A DNA stretch of 64,000 bases from Sclerodactyla briareus (GCA_026419785.1 JAODTK010005887.1:62001-126000), one strand, 5' to 3'; shown: positions 24,160 through 36,035, numbered from the stretch's first letter. Notes: generated from the letters alone by a model not told the origin. Numbers and translations are program-made.

Positions 24160-24240
24160 GGGGGGGGGGGGGTTGATATGATGTCCCTCCACTTCGAAAA
24201 GTGGAGGGGGACGTGTCCCCCCAGGATCGACGCCCATGTA
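24160..24240 (+). mobile_element. G-run and perfect hairpin near GGATCGACGCCCATG
   Basis: A G-run at about 24,161-24,172 is followed by a perfect inverted repeat: CCCTCCACTT (24,185-24,194), loop CGAA, AAGTGGAGGG (24,199-24,208). Then comes GGATCGACGCCCATG, which also appears (reverse-complemented) at the start of the 18.88-kb element. Probably a terminus of that family. Confidence 0.55.
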
Positions 24241-25305
24241 GGCACGTACTCGCAATTCGTGCAAGAATGAATACATTGCTCGGAAACCACTTTACAGCTA
24301 GACATTCTTTCATGCCAGGTGTGACCTTATTGTCTTCCCTCCATGGAGATGCATCAACCATATGGTATCAGTCGGTGAATGGGAGGAGTGGACGAGCGTC
24401 CCGCGTCATCAACGCTCTTTGTGACGATGGGCATACCCTATGAGGGCTATGAGCCTAATCATAGTGACATACACATATGATCTTAAAGCTTTGTACAGGT
24501 GTCGGCTTTCTTCACAATGAAACAATGGTCCAGCAATGTGAAGGTCTTGTCGATTGTGTGACCTGAAGCGCCTGTCATCAAGACTTGCTGTATCTATGTG
24601 GACCAAAGTCCAATGGCAAGATCTTACCCCCCCCCCCCCCCGCTGGCACTAGTGGAGGCACCGAGAATATCACCTAGAAAGACTTGAAATCACAGACGGG
24701 AACAGTATCGCTAATCAGACACATACGTCTTTTTCTTATGACTCGCACTTACCCTGGTCAGAAGATAGGCCTACGATGTAACAATATAAAACAGCCATAA
24801 TGTACGTGACCTACTCACGCCTGATTACTGACGTCGCAATGTGAAACCAAAGAATCAGGGTGGTTTGGTTACAGCGAGAGTTACTCCTGCATACACAGAC
24901 TATCGTCACAGCAACTGCGACTTTGAGCACTATACGGCCTTAATCAATAGGATTCAGGAAGTTAAGTTAGGATGACACTTTCTGAGTATTATAAGCTACT
25001 GTTGTTAGCTTTATGTGGAATCAACCTCTAGGATTTACCTACACTGCCACTGAAACCCGTCCTGTGCACCACACAGAGAGCTGCATCACTAATGCCGGGA
25101 GATGCTATAGCAACCAAACCAAACTGCCCATCAGCTCATCACCCATCCAATTACTGCTGCCGTCGGCACGTTGTTCCCACTGGCGCGACTGACAGCCCCG
25201 CGGTGATCGACAGCGCCAATAATAGCTCCATGACAAATGGTTTATAAATCTGGAATAGTTCACTAACGTTTTTCCTGACCATACTGGGTGACGAAGCATC
25301 ACCGT
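24241..25305. other. Non-coding, nothing specific
   Basis: C-run at about 24,628-24,641; otherwise nothing recognised. Confidence 0.3.
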
Positions 25306-25309
25306 TTCA

Positions 25310-25545
25310 AAAAAATCAAAATGGCGTTCAAAATGACCACTCAATCATATGGAAGTTATGAAATTACTGACATAATGGCCAACATATTTCTCGTAGCGCC
25401 TAAACGCTGGTAATCGGATTGAACCAATTGCCTCGGAACCCGAGTACCAATAGGTACCACAAGTATCATCTATGGTTAAATGGAAACTTTAATATGGATA
25501 AAAAATATTCAATGGCGACCATTTTAGACGCCATATGCGGTTTTA
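25310..25545 (-). repeat. Relic of the 163-bp ATGGCG satellite, inverted
   Basis: On the minus strand: ATGGCGTCTAAAATGGTCGCC, a TCCATA block, GATGATACTTGTGGTACCTA and TTGGTACTC, matching in order the unit at 17,681-17,840. A second partial unit (reverse complement of AAAATGGCGTTCAAAATG near 25,319) follows in inverted sense. Confidence 0.55.
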
Positions 25546-27445
25546 TTGTCGCATGATTCTGTTGCACACAAATAACTAAAACGCTGAGGGCAATGTCGAT
25601 AGACGCTGGTGAATTTCGACCAAGAATTGGGTTGGGGGGGGGGGGACCTACCAAATGTGTAGGCCAAAATCGGCTAAAATATAAATTTTGTAATCATTCG
25701 CTGATGTTTTCCCAAAATGACCCCAACCCATACCAAAACAATTAGTATTTACCAATTGCTGAAATATCAGTTTTCTGACTCCCCTATGTTTCCCCCGAAA
25801 TGACAACGCGGGTTTATATCAAGAAGGTTAGGGTTCATAATTATACTCTCATGTACATGCTCTATTTCAATACAACTTGACAGGATGACTTTTGAACTGG
25901 CATGCAGCCACATGCTTTCAGTATTTTCAACAAAAACTCTTCTATTATTATTCCACCAATTTCAGTACGATTGTCTATTCAGTCCACTCCGTCACGGGGA
26001 TGCTTGGCAAAAAAGGATAGAAATCAGTTCCGAAAGTACATATAAATGATGACACCTTAAGCGGTTAAATGCAGGAATTGCAATTCGGAAGTTACGAGAA
26101 AAATACGTGCTGCCACAAGACCGTGGGGGAAGAAATATTGACATTTGAGAGAATCAATTATATCCGAATAAAAAAGTCGACGTGGCTGAGAACAGGCTAC
26201 AAGGTAAAAATAGCGAAGTTAAAATGTTGCACATGATCTAGGGCAGCTGGCTATCACATCATGATACCGAGGGTGTGACCAGTTATCAGATACCCTACGG
26301 ATTTGATCATCACGCCATAGTCGAGAAGTACAGCGGAGCAAACAGGTGGGTCCGATTATGTTACCTTGATACATTGCAAGCGAACAGGCGAGGAGGCGGC
26401 AACAGGTGGCGGCATATAAAGCCAAAATCCTGCGCCAGGTAAATGTCAAATTGAGTAAAATAACATCTGTGATAAATAAGTGGATTACAAACCAGGCATT
26501 GCCCAGAGCGGACAAAAGGGGGGGGGGTAGGCCACACAACCGGACGGGCGATCTCACCGTAGGCGAGAGCCAAAGCTGGGTTCGGCACACGGCGCAGGGG
26601 TTATGATCTCTTAGAAAATAACTGGAGCATTCCGCGGTTTTCTGCCAAAGGGCGTATGGAAGGAGATACCAGAGCGAGTCCTCAGGATTGGTTTATTTCT
26701 TATCCTGTTTGCGTGTTTCCCCCAAAAAATGAGACTGATAGAGTAGAAATGAGCATCAATGGAGCCGGCGATCACAGGATTCACTCTGGTCGAGGGAACC
26801 GAAACCATGTGTATAAGACTAAATTCACCTAAATAAGTTAGAGCGGAAGAAACTATGAAATTGTGACAGAGTTGGATTGTGTATAGCTTGTATACCAGCT
26901 CAAAATAAGTGTCCTTTCTCATAAAAACCTTCAAAAGAAGCATGCGGACAGTGGAGTTTGAAGGTCCCATAAACCGGGTTTTTTTCGCCAAATGTGATAA
27001 ACCGAAACAGTTCGAATCGAGCCCCATCATCCGCGCTACCCCCCCCCCCCCCACCATCAAAATTTCCAGCTTTAATTTCTCTCGCCGTGATATCGTAACG
27101 AATATTGATAAACATATTTCCAGGTGTTTTTATTTAAAATAATTCTTTTGCAGCGTCTTCGAAATGCTCGTGCAGTACCGTAATTGGGATGATGTAAGTG
27201 AGCTGGCATGAAGGAATGAAAAGAATCTAATTGTACCGACAATGTCAGGCGCGGTTTTGGACAATATGTTGGGGGATACTTACTTTATTGACTATGTGTG
27301 CGGAGAAACCGCCACAAAGTTGTGCGTTTCGTAAAGCAAAAAGACCTAATTTGAATTAGACCTATCAGATCACAAGAAGATGCCTTTCCCAGCTGCGAAA
27401 GGGCATGAAGTATTGTCCTGTTTGGCGAATTCATCAATAACACAT
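25546..27445. other. Non-coding, nothing specific
   Basis: G-run near 25,634, G-run near 26,518 and C-run at about 27,040-27,053, the last followed by an AAATTTCCAGCTTTAATTT block that may be a further minus-strand G-tract element. A 149-codon minus frame (26,611-27,060) lacks recognisable features. Confidence 0.3.
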
Positions 27446-27446
27446 A

Positions 27447-27800
27447 TACATGACGAGTGGTGGGACAGTTGCTAGAGCGTCGGCTTTCCAATCGTTAGGA
27501 CCGGGGGGGTGTTCGATACCTGGTCGGGTCATACCGAGACTTCGAAAATGGTTACCTGTTGCCTTCTCGCTGGACGCTCAGGTAAGGGATTGGAGAAAAC
27601 GAGGAGAGGCAACTTTGCCGTCTGCGTGGAATGATTACCCACATTTAGGTTCCGCGCGAAGGAATTGCCCCATTCCGTGTTCCTGGTGGGGCTTCACAGC
27701 ATGGATATAGGTGTAGTAGTCAGGTCTGCACCATTGTGGGGCTTTGAATAGGTTCGATCTTCTGCTGGGTAACATACATAAACAAATACATACATGGACC
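27447..27800 (+). mobile_element. tRNA-derived SINE, family 2, plus copy
   Basis: The tRNA-like head (about 27,456-27,533) has GCTAGAGCGTCGGCTTTCC (a GGTTAGAGCG-type tRNA segment) and B-box-like GTTCGATACC near 27,511. The body has GTTGCCTTCTCGCTGGACGC followed by TCAGG and AAGGGATTGG. This body block reappears reverse-complemented at 42,756-42,780, defining a family within the window. The tail runs to a degenerate ACATACATAAACAAATACATAC. Confidence 0.7.
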
Positions 27801-28235
27801 ATTAAGGGAGGGGGCTCAGAACAATTTTGGAAGCTGGAGGCTGCCCACTGGAGCCCCACAGCCTCACCGCGAAGCCGCGCCTGGGCTGGACACTTTCTAC
27901 AGGGTCATCACTGACGAAGAGGATCCACGAAGCTGTGAATCTCACCTACCATTTCACATTCCACACATCGACCAATATATGGTTCTGTATTCCTCATACA
28001 GCCGTAGTTCATGGTGAAAACATACAGTAACAATGACACCTGTATTCCATGATTTAAACAGTCATTCATATCCTGTATGAAAATGACACGGAATTTGTCA
28101 ATAACTTAATTGTGATCATTCATGCTACTGCGAGCTTATACTAATTCATCCAATACGTCATTCAGAAAAAAATAACAGTACCAGTGACTCTGTATTTGAG
28201 CAATCCAATGTAGCGGAAAGTGTCAGGATCCTGCA
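27801..28235. other. Non-coding, nothing specific
   Basis: Short frames only. Confidence 0.3.
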
Positions 28236-28237
28236 CA

Positions 28238-28475
28238 GTGGTGGCGCCGTTATTCCTCGACGGGAGTCAATCAAAAGGAGGGTTCAATCAAGTTTAATGA
28301 GCGGGGTGTAAAGGATCATTCAAAAGATTTCCGAGCTCACAACGACCCATTTGTCAAAACCTGCATTTTTATGTTTTAGCTTTCAGGACTTTCCCCCCAC
28401 GGAACCAGGAAAACTTAAAAAAAAATGAAAGCAGTGATATCCGGGCCCAATCAATTAGGCACTCTTATTATGACT
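28238..28475 (+). mobile_element. Element fragment sharing the CAGTGGTGGCGCCG opening with 14.79 kb
   Basis: Opens with CAGTGGTGGCGCCG and later has AAAACCTGCATTTTTATG. The same two blocks occur in the same order and with similar spacing at 14,788 and about 14,878. Confidence 0.55.
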
Positions 28476-28482
28476 GACACAG

Positions 28483-28975
28483 TAACGTAGCCAGCGGGTG
28501 GGCGGAGTTAGCGAGGCGCCCGCCCGGGAAAAAAAAACGGTGGGGAAAATTGGGGAAAAGGAAGAGGAAAAAGAGGGGAAAAAAAGAAGGAAATGAGGAG
28601 GAGGATTAGGGAAAGTAAAAAAAAAGGAAGGAAAAATGGATGAAAGGAAAAAGGGAAGGCTGAAGGGAAAAGAAAAAAAAAAGAAGGAACGGAAAGATGG
28701 GGAATAAGAGAAGAGAGTTAGAATACTAAACATGGGCAGAAGCGGAGGGGAAGCCAGGAGAAGAGCAAACAAAGAATGGGAAAATATGTCAAAGGAGAGG
28801 AAGAAAAAGGGAGAGAAAGGGGGAAAAACAGCCAAAAGAAACAGGGACGAGAACGAGGGGAAACAATACAGGGAAAAAAGAAGGAAGGCAAAAGAAGATG
28901 GAGACAGGAAGAAGAGGGACCGGAACGGGGGGAGGGGAAAAAAGGAAACAAAGAAAAAAGAGGAACGGGTGATCT
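28483..28975 (+). repeat. Polypurine tract, about 450 bp
   Basis: After GTAACGTAGCCAGCGGG and GGCGCCCGCCCGGG, the plus strand from about 28,520 to 28,970 is overwhelmingly A and G with rare pyrimidines. Open frames on both strands are low-complexity consequences (Lys/Glu/Gly on plus, Phe/Ser/Pro/Leu on minus) and not genes. Confidence 0.8.
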
Positions 28976-29355
28976 GAAATTCCAGGGTAAAAGTAAACTA
29001 TGTCCAATATTGAGATTTTGTCACGCCTGAACTTGTAGGAGGGAAATAGTGATCACTTTGTTATGTGGTGTCCTGTCTGTAGTTACGTATGTGCGGTTCG
29101 GCTCTATCCCCTGACGTGAAAGCGTCATGCTGAAACCTTGTGTGGAGGTGTGCGGTGAATGTGAAGCGAGGTCGACGTGCATCCACTTTTCGTCCGAAAG
29201 ACCATACTCATTTGCCATGAATCGCATATTAATGAAAATTGGCACGGAAGCTTGTGTACAAGATATTCTTTGATCGGTAGATGCATCGATGATGCCGTTC
29301 GAGATAACAATCTAGGGAAGTGTATTTAAATCCTGGCATGACTATTATGTAAGTA
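28976..29355. other. Non-coding, nothing specific
   Basis: Short frames only. Confidence 0.3.
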
Positions 29356-29359
29356 GTCT

Positions 29360-29625
29360 AATTTGTTAGCTGGTTGGGACGAAAATCGGTAGAGATGTTT
29401 AGTTGGTCCTAATGAATTTTATAGTAGGGATGAGGTCACCAGGGTCATTTATTGTTACTAATTCGCAGTTACCTAGTTAATTTGTCATAATTTATGCAGA
29501 TTTTAAAGTTGGTTGGAATGCCCATGAACTGGTGGAGATGGTTACACTTCAATCAGGATAAATTTAACAACAGTGTTAAAGGGTCAATGAAGGTCAATTA
29601 ATGTGAATAGGGGTTTCGTTAAATG
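29360..29625 (+). repeat. Two-unit tandem repeat of about 150 bp with GGTCA motifs
   Basis: AGCTGGTTGGGACG plus GGTAGAGATG (about 29,369-29,397) is echoed by AAGTTGGTTGGAATG plus GGTGGAGATGG (about 29,508-29,541). Each is followed by an AATTTTA or AAATTTAACA block and a (A/G)GGTCA-containing segment. Confidence 0.5.
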
Positions 29626-30045
29626 GCGATAACAATTGGGTGAGTGCAGTAGGGGGTCGCTTCTCATGTTTCACAACAACAAGTGCAAGTCGGACGTCTT
29701 GGTAGTGCGGGCCGCAAAACTCCCGTGGCGAATACATGCATGTTTTTCGCCATTCACATTTATTGTTTGTTCACATTTAACTGACCTCTATGACATCTGT
29801 CATACCATGAATGGACTTGGAACATGTCTTACACATTGGCCTAATATTGTCTATCAGTGCCCGCAAGAAGTATGCAGCAACAACTCATTCCTAAGCCTGT
29901 GGTAGTGAACAGTGAAACACACTTCCCACAGGAAAATAGGTCACCAATGAGAAATTGGGACTGAATGTAATGTAACAAAATCCTGTGGAGGCAGGATCTA
30001 ATGTAAACTAGGCGAGGTGTGATGAAAGACCCAAATCACCTTCCC
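29626..30045. other. Non-coding, nothing specific
   Basis: An 89-codon frame (29,636-29,905) has no recognisable domain. Confidence 0.25.
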
Positions 30046-30049
30046 TGGA

Positions 30050-30330
30050 CATAGCCGCGTTTACACTCAGAATCCCGAGCGCGGGTTATTATTTTCCCAA
30101 GGGGCCCATCGGCCAAAATCCTCGGCCTGTTGACACTGGAAATGCGCGCACAGGGTTCTACCTGCGCGCGAGGTTTCACAGACAGGAAATGGTGGCCTTT
30201 GTTTACATTAGGCAAACGAAGCGGCGAGAACTTAAATGGAGCAGCGCAAGCGACGGTTAAATTGCGTGAAGGCGTAGCTGCACTAGGGAATCTGCGCAGG
30301 GCCCGCACAGGCTGTGCAGGTTAGGACCGG
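30050..30330. repeat. CpG-dense 0.28-kb block, possible transposon
   Basis: CpG dinucleotides are far denser than in the flanks (GCGCGC runs at about 30,147 and 30,164). GTTTACA-type blocks lie near 30,059 and 30,201. The sharp edges suggest an inserted element more than a CpG island of a local promoter. Confidence 0.35.
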
Positions 30331-30507
30331 GTAGGCTTCAACATTAACACATTCATCACAATGGGGACGAACGGGGAAGCATGCGTCTCGCATTGTATAG
30401 GATGGTATATAGATCATGATTAGATAGGCGAATTATGTTGGGCGTGTTTGTGATCGAGTTCTTAAGGAGAGAAGAATCGGTTTTTGTACCAACGAGGGGT
30501 TAGCCGT

Positions 30508-30705
30508 ATGTGTTTTCAACGTTTTGAATGGCCCAAGGTTCAGTACATTGCTGTGTTGTGGCAACAGGCCCTAGATCAACACGACCGTGCGACATATATG
30601 GATTATGCCGTGCGTCGGAACCAGTTGGCACTTGGAAACACCGTACAGAGACTCGCAAAGTTCAGGCGAGATTTGATTCAATACGAAAATTCACAGCAAA
30701 ATTAA
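30508..30705 (+). CDS. Small open frame or exon, function unknown (65 codons from ATG)
   Basis: Frame open from about 30,484 to TAA at 30,703-30,705; the first ATG is at 30,508. The composition is protein-like: an amphipathic, charged stretch with QQALDQHDRATYMDY, QLALGNTVQRLAKFRR and a polar tail ending NSQQN. No signal peptide or membrane segment. No clear splice acceptor or second copy. It may be a fragment of a mobile-element protein, an exon or a chance frame. I do not recognise it. Confidence 0.25.
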   Translation: MCFQRFEWPKVQYIAVLWQQALDQHDRATYMDYAVRRNQLALGNTVQRLAKFRRDLIQYENSQQN

Positions 30706-31690
30706 CACGGTAAAGATTAAATGAGAGTAAATGTAGATGGCCACTAAAATTATCAGACAATGAATAAAAACTTAAAATTAACATAACAAAAAAATGTAAA
30801 ATGCGACGGGACGATAGCGAATAATGCATTCAATGCACGTACGAAGTACGTACAATACTATGTCCGGAATATAGCCCACCACAGATACTAGGCCAGGTAG
30901 CAGCTTATCCCATACAAGTGTCAAAGCTGATCAGCAGTATGTTTAGAGTATGAATGAACGGCGAGCAGAGGACGAAATATCTATAAGAACGAACGAACGA
31001 ACGGACGGAGGGACATGATAACTTGTAGCGCTGCTCTCCAGACAGCTAAAAATGACTTCCAACACAATTACAGTGTGAAGCAAACAATCACGAGCGACGC
31101 TAGTTGGGTGACTTTGTGAACTGATAGTAGCACAATAAAAAAAATTAGTTAAATATTACGATCAGGCAACCAATAAAAATGAAATGCATTTTCGTGGATG
31201 AGGCACCTTGATTTATTTCGTTGTGTCACACACGCGGGATCCTATACTGATGACATTTCATACATTACATGTATATTACTTGTACTAGTACTACCGGAAC
31301 ACTGCTCTAATAAACGCGCACTGTTCACAAGTTATATTTCGTGCAGTGCGCTCATGTTGAAATGAATACGGTGTATTTGACCATATAATTTCAGTAATAA
31401 ATATTTTTTTCCCGCACGATTAAGCGTGAACGATTACACTGACCAGTGGTTAAGCATTGAGAAAATTAAGGTGGGAAGGTTTGTAAATGGTCATTCGAGT
31501 CTGAAAAAATATGGAGCTGGATGTTAGAGGCAGGATTCCTAATAATGGAGTTTGAATTGAGAGCTTAGCCCGTATTGATTTGAATTTGATTGGTACGGCT
31601 TCACAGAAGTTATTGCGGGGCTCATCAGGAAACCTGGCCGTATTGATCGTGGATGAGCCACCGGCCGATAACTCGCCTTCTCTTCTCGGC
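30706..31690. other. Non-coding, AT-rich
   Basis: Contains a short GAAC repeat at about 30,990-31,007 and nothing else recognisable. Confidence 0.35.
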
Positions 31691-31719
31691 ACAAGGGCTC
31701 AGATGGTAACCGAGGCATG

Positions 31720-31800
31720 GGCAGGCCCCTAGTGAAGGGGCGGGCTGCGGTGATGCAGCCCCCAAGATTTTTTGAGGGGTGCGGAGCACCCTTAACGATT
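31720..31800 (+). repeat. Two short hairpins
   Basis: GGGCTGC...GCAGCCC (31,742-31,761) and GGGTGC...GCACCC (31,777-31,791) flank a T-rich spacer. This looks like a transposon end; no partner was found in the window. Confidence 0.35.
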
Positions 31801-31829
31801 TCAGGCATTGTGGCAGCCCACCCCAGGTC

Positions 31830-32590
31830 GATTTTTTGCTAAAGGCTGTCAATGGATTCGAATTTGCACCGACATTTGTGATCCCGGTTTTCGATCAGGC
31901 TGGCTGCGATAATTGTTATTCAGTGTACGTGAGGACAACTGAATGAAAGATAATCCAATATGACCCCAAATCACTTGATTTAGTGTGATTGATTGATCTG
32001 ATATTATTGGAAAAAAGATCTCTTGAAGTGTCCCTATAATGTTTTTTAAAATCCTCAAGGCACTAACAACTTGATAAAATACCGAAAAATTGATATTTTG
32101 CAAGAATTTTTCATCTGTAGATAAAATGTACGTATTTGTATGTTGGCTCGCATGGCACCCCTATAGCGTCAACATTCAACATTGGGGAGGGGTTGCACAG
32201 TGGCCAGGCTTCACGACCGGTAGTGGAAGGTTGCCAGTTGTAAAGTTTCCTTGGACGAAATCTCAGCAAGTTTGGTTTCTATCGCCGTAGTTGTGCTTTG
32301 GTAATCTTGGGTAATGACGTGAACATGGTTACAGTCAGTAACAACTGGCTTTTCCGGTGGTCTGTGAGGCTGTTTGTTTTAAATTCTGTGTCTCGCTTCG
32401 CGGCCAACCGAGACATTTGCTTTGCGGCACATAACCATAAACCACATATCTACCCCGAAATAGGCCCACTACGTTCACAACCGCCGTCTTACGGCTGTAG
32501 GCACACACTGATCTAGGAATAGGACTACCGTATGCATAGGGGCCTACACTGGACGATATTTTCAATCAATTTTGATTCTTAAAAAATAGA
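31830..32590. other. Non-coding, nothing specific
   Basis: Short frames only. Confidence 0.3.
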
Positions 32591-32599
32591 ATCATATAC

Positions 32600-33060
32600 C
32601 ATGGGCGGGATCCACGAGGAGGGGGGGGGGGAGGGAAATGTTCCCCCAATATTTTTGGTTGGGGGTACATAATATCAAAATCCCCTGGACTGGCGAAAAA
32701 AACTCATATGATCAATATGTACAATACGGCCAAAACAAAATAGTCAACTCATATGTATTATTAGATCGTTCAAATCTTTTGTGAGAAGGACGGATAATTT
32801 TCCCGGTATTCTGTACCCTAGCGTCAATAAACAGACGGTGGCCAGAATTGTACGGAATAAACATGATCAGTTCTTCAGAATGGTTTCTATGAAATAAAAA
32901 CTATTCGGGAATTTATTGACGATTTTAGCGATGTTGCTAGGTCAAGGACTCCGAAGTGCCGTTTCCTGCAATAGGGGGATTTTTTTTACCTTTTACGATA
33001 CGCGCCAACCCATGGGGCGCTCCGCTTAGCTGGTGCCGTACCCTCAGATGTCGCCGCCAT
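32600..33060 (-). mobile_element. G-tract element fragments, including an inverted signature
   Basis: GGCGGGATCCACGAGGA leads into a G-run (about 32,621-32,631). At 33,001-33,030 the minus strand reads CTAAGCGGAGCGCC followed by GGGTTGGCGCG, the family signature of 18.9 and 20.3 kb, and then on the plus side CCTCAGATGTCGCCG. Whether this is one element or two is unclear. Confidence 0.55.
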
Positions 33061-33555
33061 GATCTTACTAACTGAAAGACATGAAAGTCGTTATTATCAG
33101 TGATTATTGAAAAGCAGGACATTTTGAGCTCATTGATCTAGTATTAAAACAATATTGCCATCTTCTAACAGCCAGAAGGGGACGATTGACACTCCCTTTC
33201 CCTTAGTACCCTCAATGACGGTCCATAATGGGGACCTGAGTTAACTTTCCCCCTCACACCGGCAATTATGGTACTACGCCCCGGGGCCCCCGCCGGGCCC
33301 TGCTGTGCACTGTGATTTTGCTTTGTCATGGGTCGCCCTTGCCTCGTGCTGGATAATAACAGATTAGGGTACCGTTACCGCGGGTACATCAGGGTGTACT
33401 GTCTAATCGGAATCACGCGATTCGCCTATGAAATAACTAAAAAAAAGTATTAAAAAATTCAAAAGAAAAAAATCTGAAAAATGAAAAGTACGAAAATGTA
33501 GGTTTTGTGTAGGGGGTAGGGTGAGGGTCTTTTGCAAGGAGAGCTCAGCACCCCC
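33061..33555. other. Non-coding, nothing specific
   Basis: A GC-rich patch (CGCCCCGGGGCCCCCGCCGG) near 33,277; no gene. Confidence 0.3.
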
Positions 33556-33559
33556 AGTA

Positions 33560-33940
33560 TAAAATTCGTTCGGCAGGGCCTGGGCATGGTGTCATCATCC
33601 CAAACCTGCTCCCGGGACCGTTCATTTTAGGTCCCCCATTCGAAAGAGCTATCAGTGAACGCCAGGACCTGACCACTTTCTTAGAAAACCGGAAGAGCGG
33701 AGTCAGGTCAACGAGACTGCTCAACGCCGACAGACGAGACTTATTGCAAATACCCTAACGAACCACAGGAAAACCCAGAAAATTCACTGTACCACAGCGG
33801 AACCATGTAGTGAAGGCCAAGACCTCGACTCATCGTAACTGCTTGTACAGCCACCCAGGAAAATCGTTCCGGTGACCGCTGGAATTCGAACCGGAAGAGT
33901 TCATGGTAATGCTCTGATGGTAATCGTGCAATCATAATAT
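33560..33940 (-). mobile_element. SINE family 1, minus copy with tRNA-like head
   Basis: Reading the minus strand from 33,940: a tRNA-like head with GGTTCGAATTCC (B-box, about 33,882-33,893), a body with GTCTCGTCTGTCGGCG and CTTCCGGTTTTC blocks, then CTTTCGAATGGGGGACC and CGGTCCCGGGAGCAGG (about 33,600-33,645). Order and spacing match the plus copy at 16.03-16.29 kb. This copy is the most complete because the head is preserved. Confidence 0.65.
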
Positions 33941-33990
33941 TCCTTCTTCTTGCCCTAACCACGTCAACAGTGTTGTAGTCAGAGAGAGGA

Positions 33991-34123
33991 GGGGGGGGGG
34001 GGGGGGGTTGGAGCCTACTTAATTGGGACTCTAGCTATGAGGCCTCGTAGTGGGAGAACTTGACCCGATTTGCCCATTTGATATCAGCTGATTCATTCAC
34101 CCCCCACCCCCCCCCCCCCCCCC
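33991..34123. repeat. G17 run and C17 run in inverted arrangement
   Basis: G17 at 33,991-34,007 and C17 at 34,107-34,123, about 100 bp apart; together they could pair as a GC hairpin. Possibly ends of two opposed G-tract elements. Confidence 0.8.
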
Positions 34124-34369
34124 TCCGTAGATTTAAAGCGGTCCATGGCTATGCACTTTTTTTGGAAATCCTTAATAAGTATTAGATATTCGAGACCCGG
34201 TGATTTTCAAACCAATTTTTGTTCCAACTTCCGCCATTACTATCAGATCTGATGTAGTTGTTTTCTGTTTATCAGGTATAACATTAGTTATTTTCATTAC
34301 AGTCGAGATAACTTGCCTCACAATTTTATGCGATTTTCGCCGAAAGTTACATTCAGTTAGGATCCGTAC

Positions 34370-34770
34370 TCCATTATGAGTCATCTTTACAAATGTTATG
34401 GACGCAAACCCGATCGCAGCAATTCTATAGGCGATGAAGAAATACTGCACAATGTATGTTATATTAAGTGCTTACTCGTTTTCTGTTTGTCCAGTTATTT
34501 AATTTCATTATTACCACATCTGAGATACTTTATTACTACTTCAGCTGGAAGGAAGATAAATAATGGAATCATACGAAGCAGCTGTATAAGTAATGCAACA
34601 CTAAGTCTGTATATGTAATTAAATATCAAAAGGCACTTTCATGTCCATGCATTCGGATCGTACTACTATATGAGTAGCTATAAAAGTGATGGACGCAAAC
34701 ACGATTGCAGCAATTATATAGGCCCGATGAAGAAATTACTTGCACACGGTGATATTTAATGCTTACAATG
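34370..34770 (-). repeat. Tandem duplication of a segment with a hydrophobic minus-strand reading
   Basis: 34,389-34,473 and 34,684-34,767 share ATGGACGCAAAC(C/A)CGAT and GCAGCAATT(C/A)TATAGG, then GATGAAGAAAT and AGTGCTTAC or AATGCTTAC. On the minus strand copy 1 reads IAAIGFASITFVK inside an open 92-codon frame; copy 2 reads IAAIVFASITF with a frameshift before it. Keeping a hydrophobic peptide in both might mean duplicated exons of a membrane protein. Too short to name. Confidence 0.4.
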
Positions 34771-36035
34771 CAGGCAATGCGGCATTCAGTTGAAAAGAAA
34801 AGCCTCCGTGCGAGCTACATGAGCGACAAGGATTAAATTTGTACTCGTACATGTTGTGTAACATTGTGGGTAGCATGTGTATACTCTAACTGCATGCGGA
34901 CAAATTCAAGGTTGAGCAAAAATTTACGCAAGGCGATGAATGTGTATGTAATATGCTAACGTAAGGATTGCAATATTATACATACAATTGTACAGGGAGC
35001 AGTACTGGGGTAGTGGACAGACAGAAAATACCGAAGTTACCGAAGTGATCAAACAGCTGAAGAAAACATGCCTGGATTTTTCTTTACGGATGATACTAAG
35101 CCATTAACCTGATAACGATGAGTGTTTATTCAACTATGTGACGCGTTCGATGGACTCTGTCCAATCGTACCCATATTTAGGAACAAATACCAAACACTAG
35201 GTTCGACTCGTAAACACCCATACACAACATGATCTTCAGCTAAAGTTAGTCACCTTTATAGGGGATGGAACTCTGTGCATGTGGATGGTGTAATTGCCAA
35301 CTAAACTAAATTGTCGTGGTCGTGTTGAGGAAAACAACCCTCACAGTATGTTGTTTCTCGCACAGATTCCGGATAGAAGGGCCGGCGTAGGCAGTGAGCC
35401 TATTGCAGTAAGTGGCAACGGCTTACGCTGCACGTAGCAATAGAAGGGGGTGAAGAATCACCAATTGGTTACGTACACCTTGGTAAGACTGGCCATGGGT
35501 GTAGGGGTACAGCTCTATAGAGCAATAAAAAGTGTATGTTGTATAGTGTAATGTCAGGTGTTGTGTCTCTTCCGATTTGCGATAGTTTTTCGCGAATTCG
35601 ATAAAGTGTCAACAGGGAATAATAAATCGTACAGACGAGTACGTTCTTTTTCAAAATAGGCATTTTGGGTTTATTCACTATTTGAGGATATCTGGAAATG
35701 GACTAGTTAAAGGCTCAAATATTGTAACAGGCAAAATTAAACTATAATTTCTGGCCAAATGTAAACGTTTACAAATATTTCACACTAATTTCATAGTATT
35801 TGAATTTTACGTACAAATGAGTGGTCTTTTTTTGGTTAAATTAGATGTTGAAATCACGAAACAGGTTTCCTAGTATCTAAATTGTTGAACTCGAGGTGAA
35901 AACCCAAATTTGGCGACCAATTGTGTAACGGAGTAACGACGTCATGAAACACAGTTTTTTGTCTGAAATGAGGAAAAAAGAACCCATGGAAATATTTGGA
36001 ATTCTCTGAAAGAATGATCAGCTTGGGGAAATAAT
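34771..36035. other. Non-coding, nothing specific
   Basis: AT-rich with short chance frames. Confidence 0.3.

Noticed and set aside
26611..27060. 149-codon minus frame
   Set aside because: Begins in a C-run of a likely repeat and has no recognisable motif or splice boundaries.
28455..29030. Lys/Glu-rich plus frames and Phe/Ser/Pro-rich minus frames
   Set aside because: Low-complexity readings of the polypurine tract.
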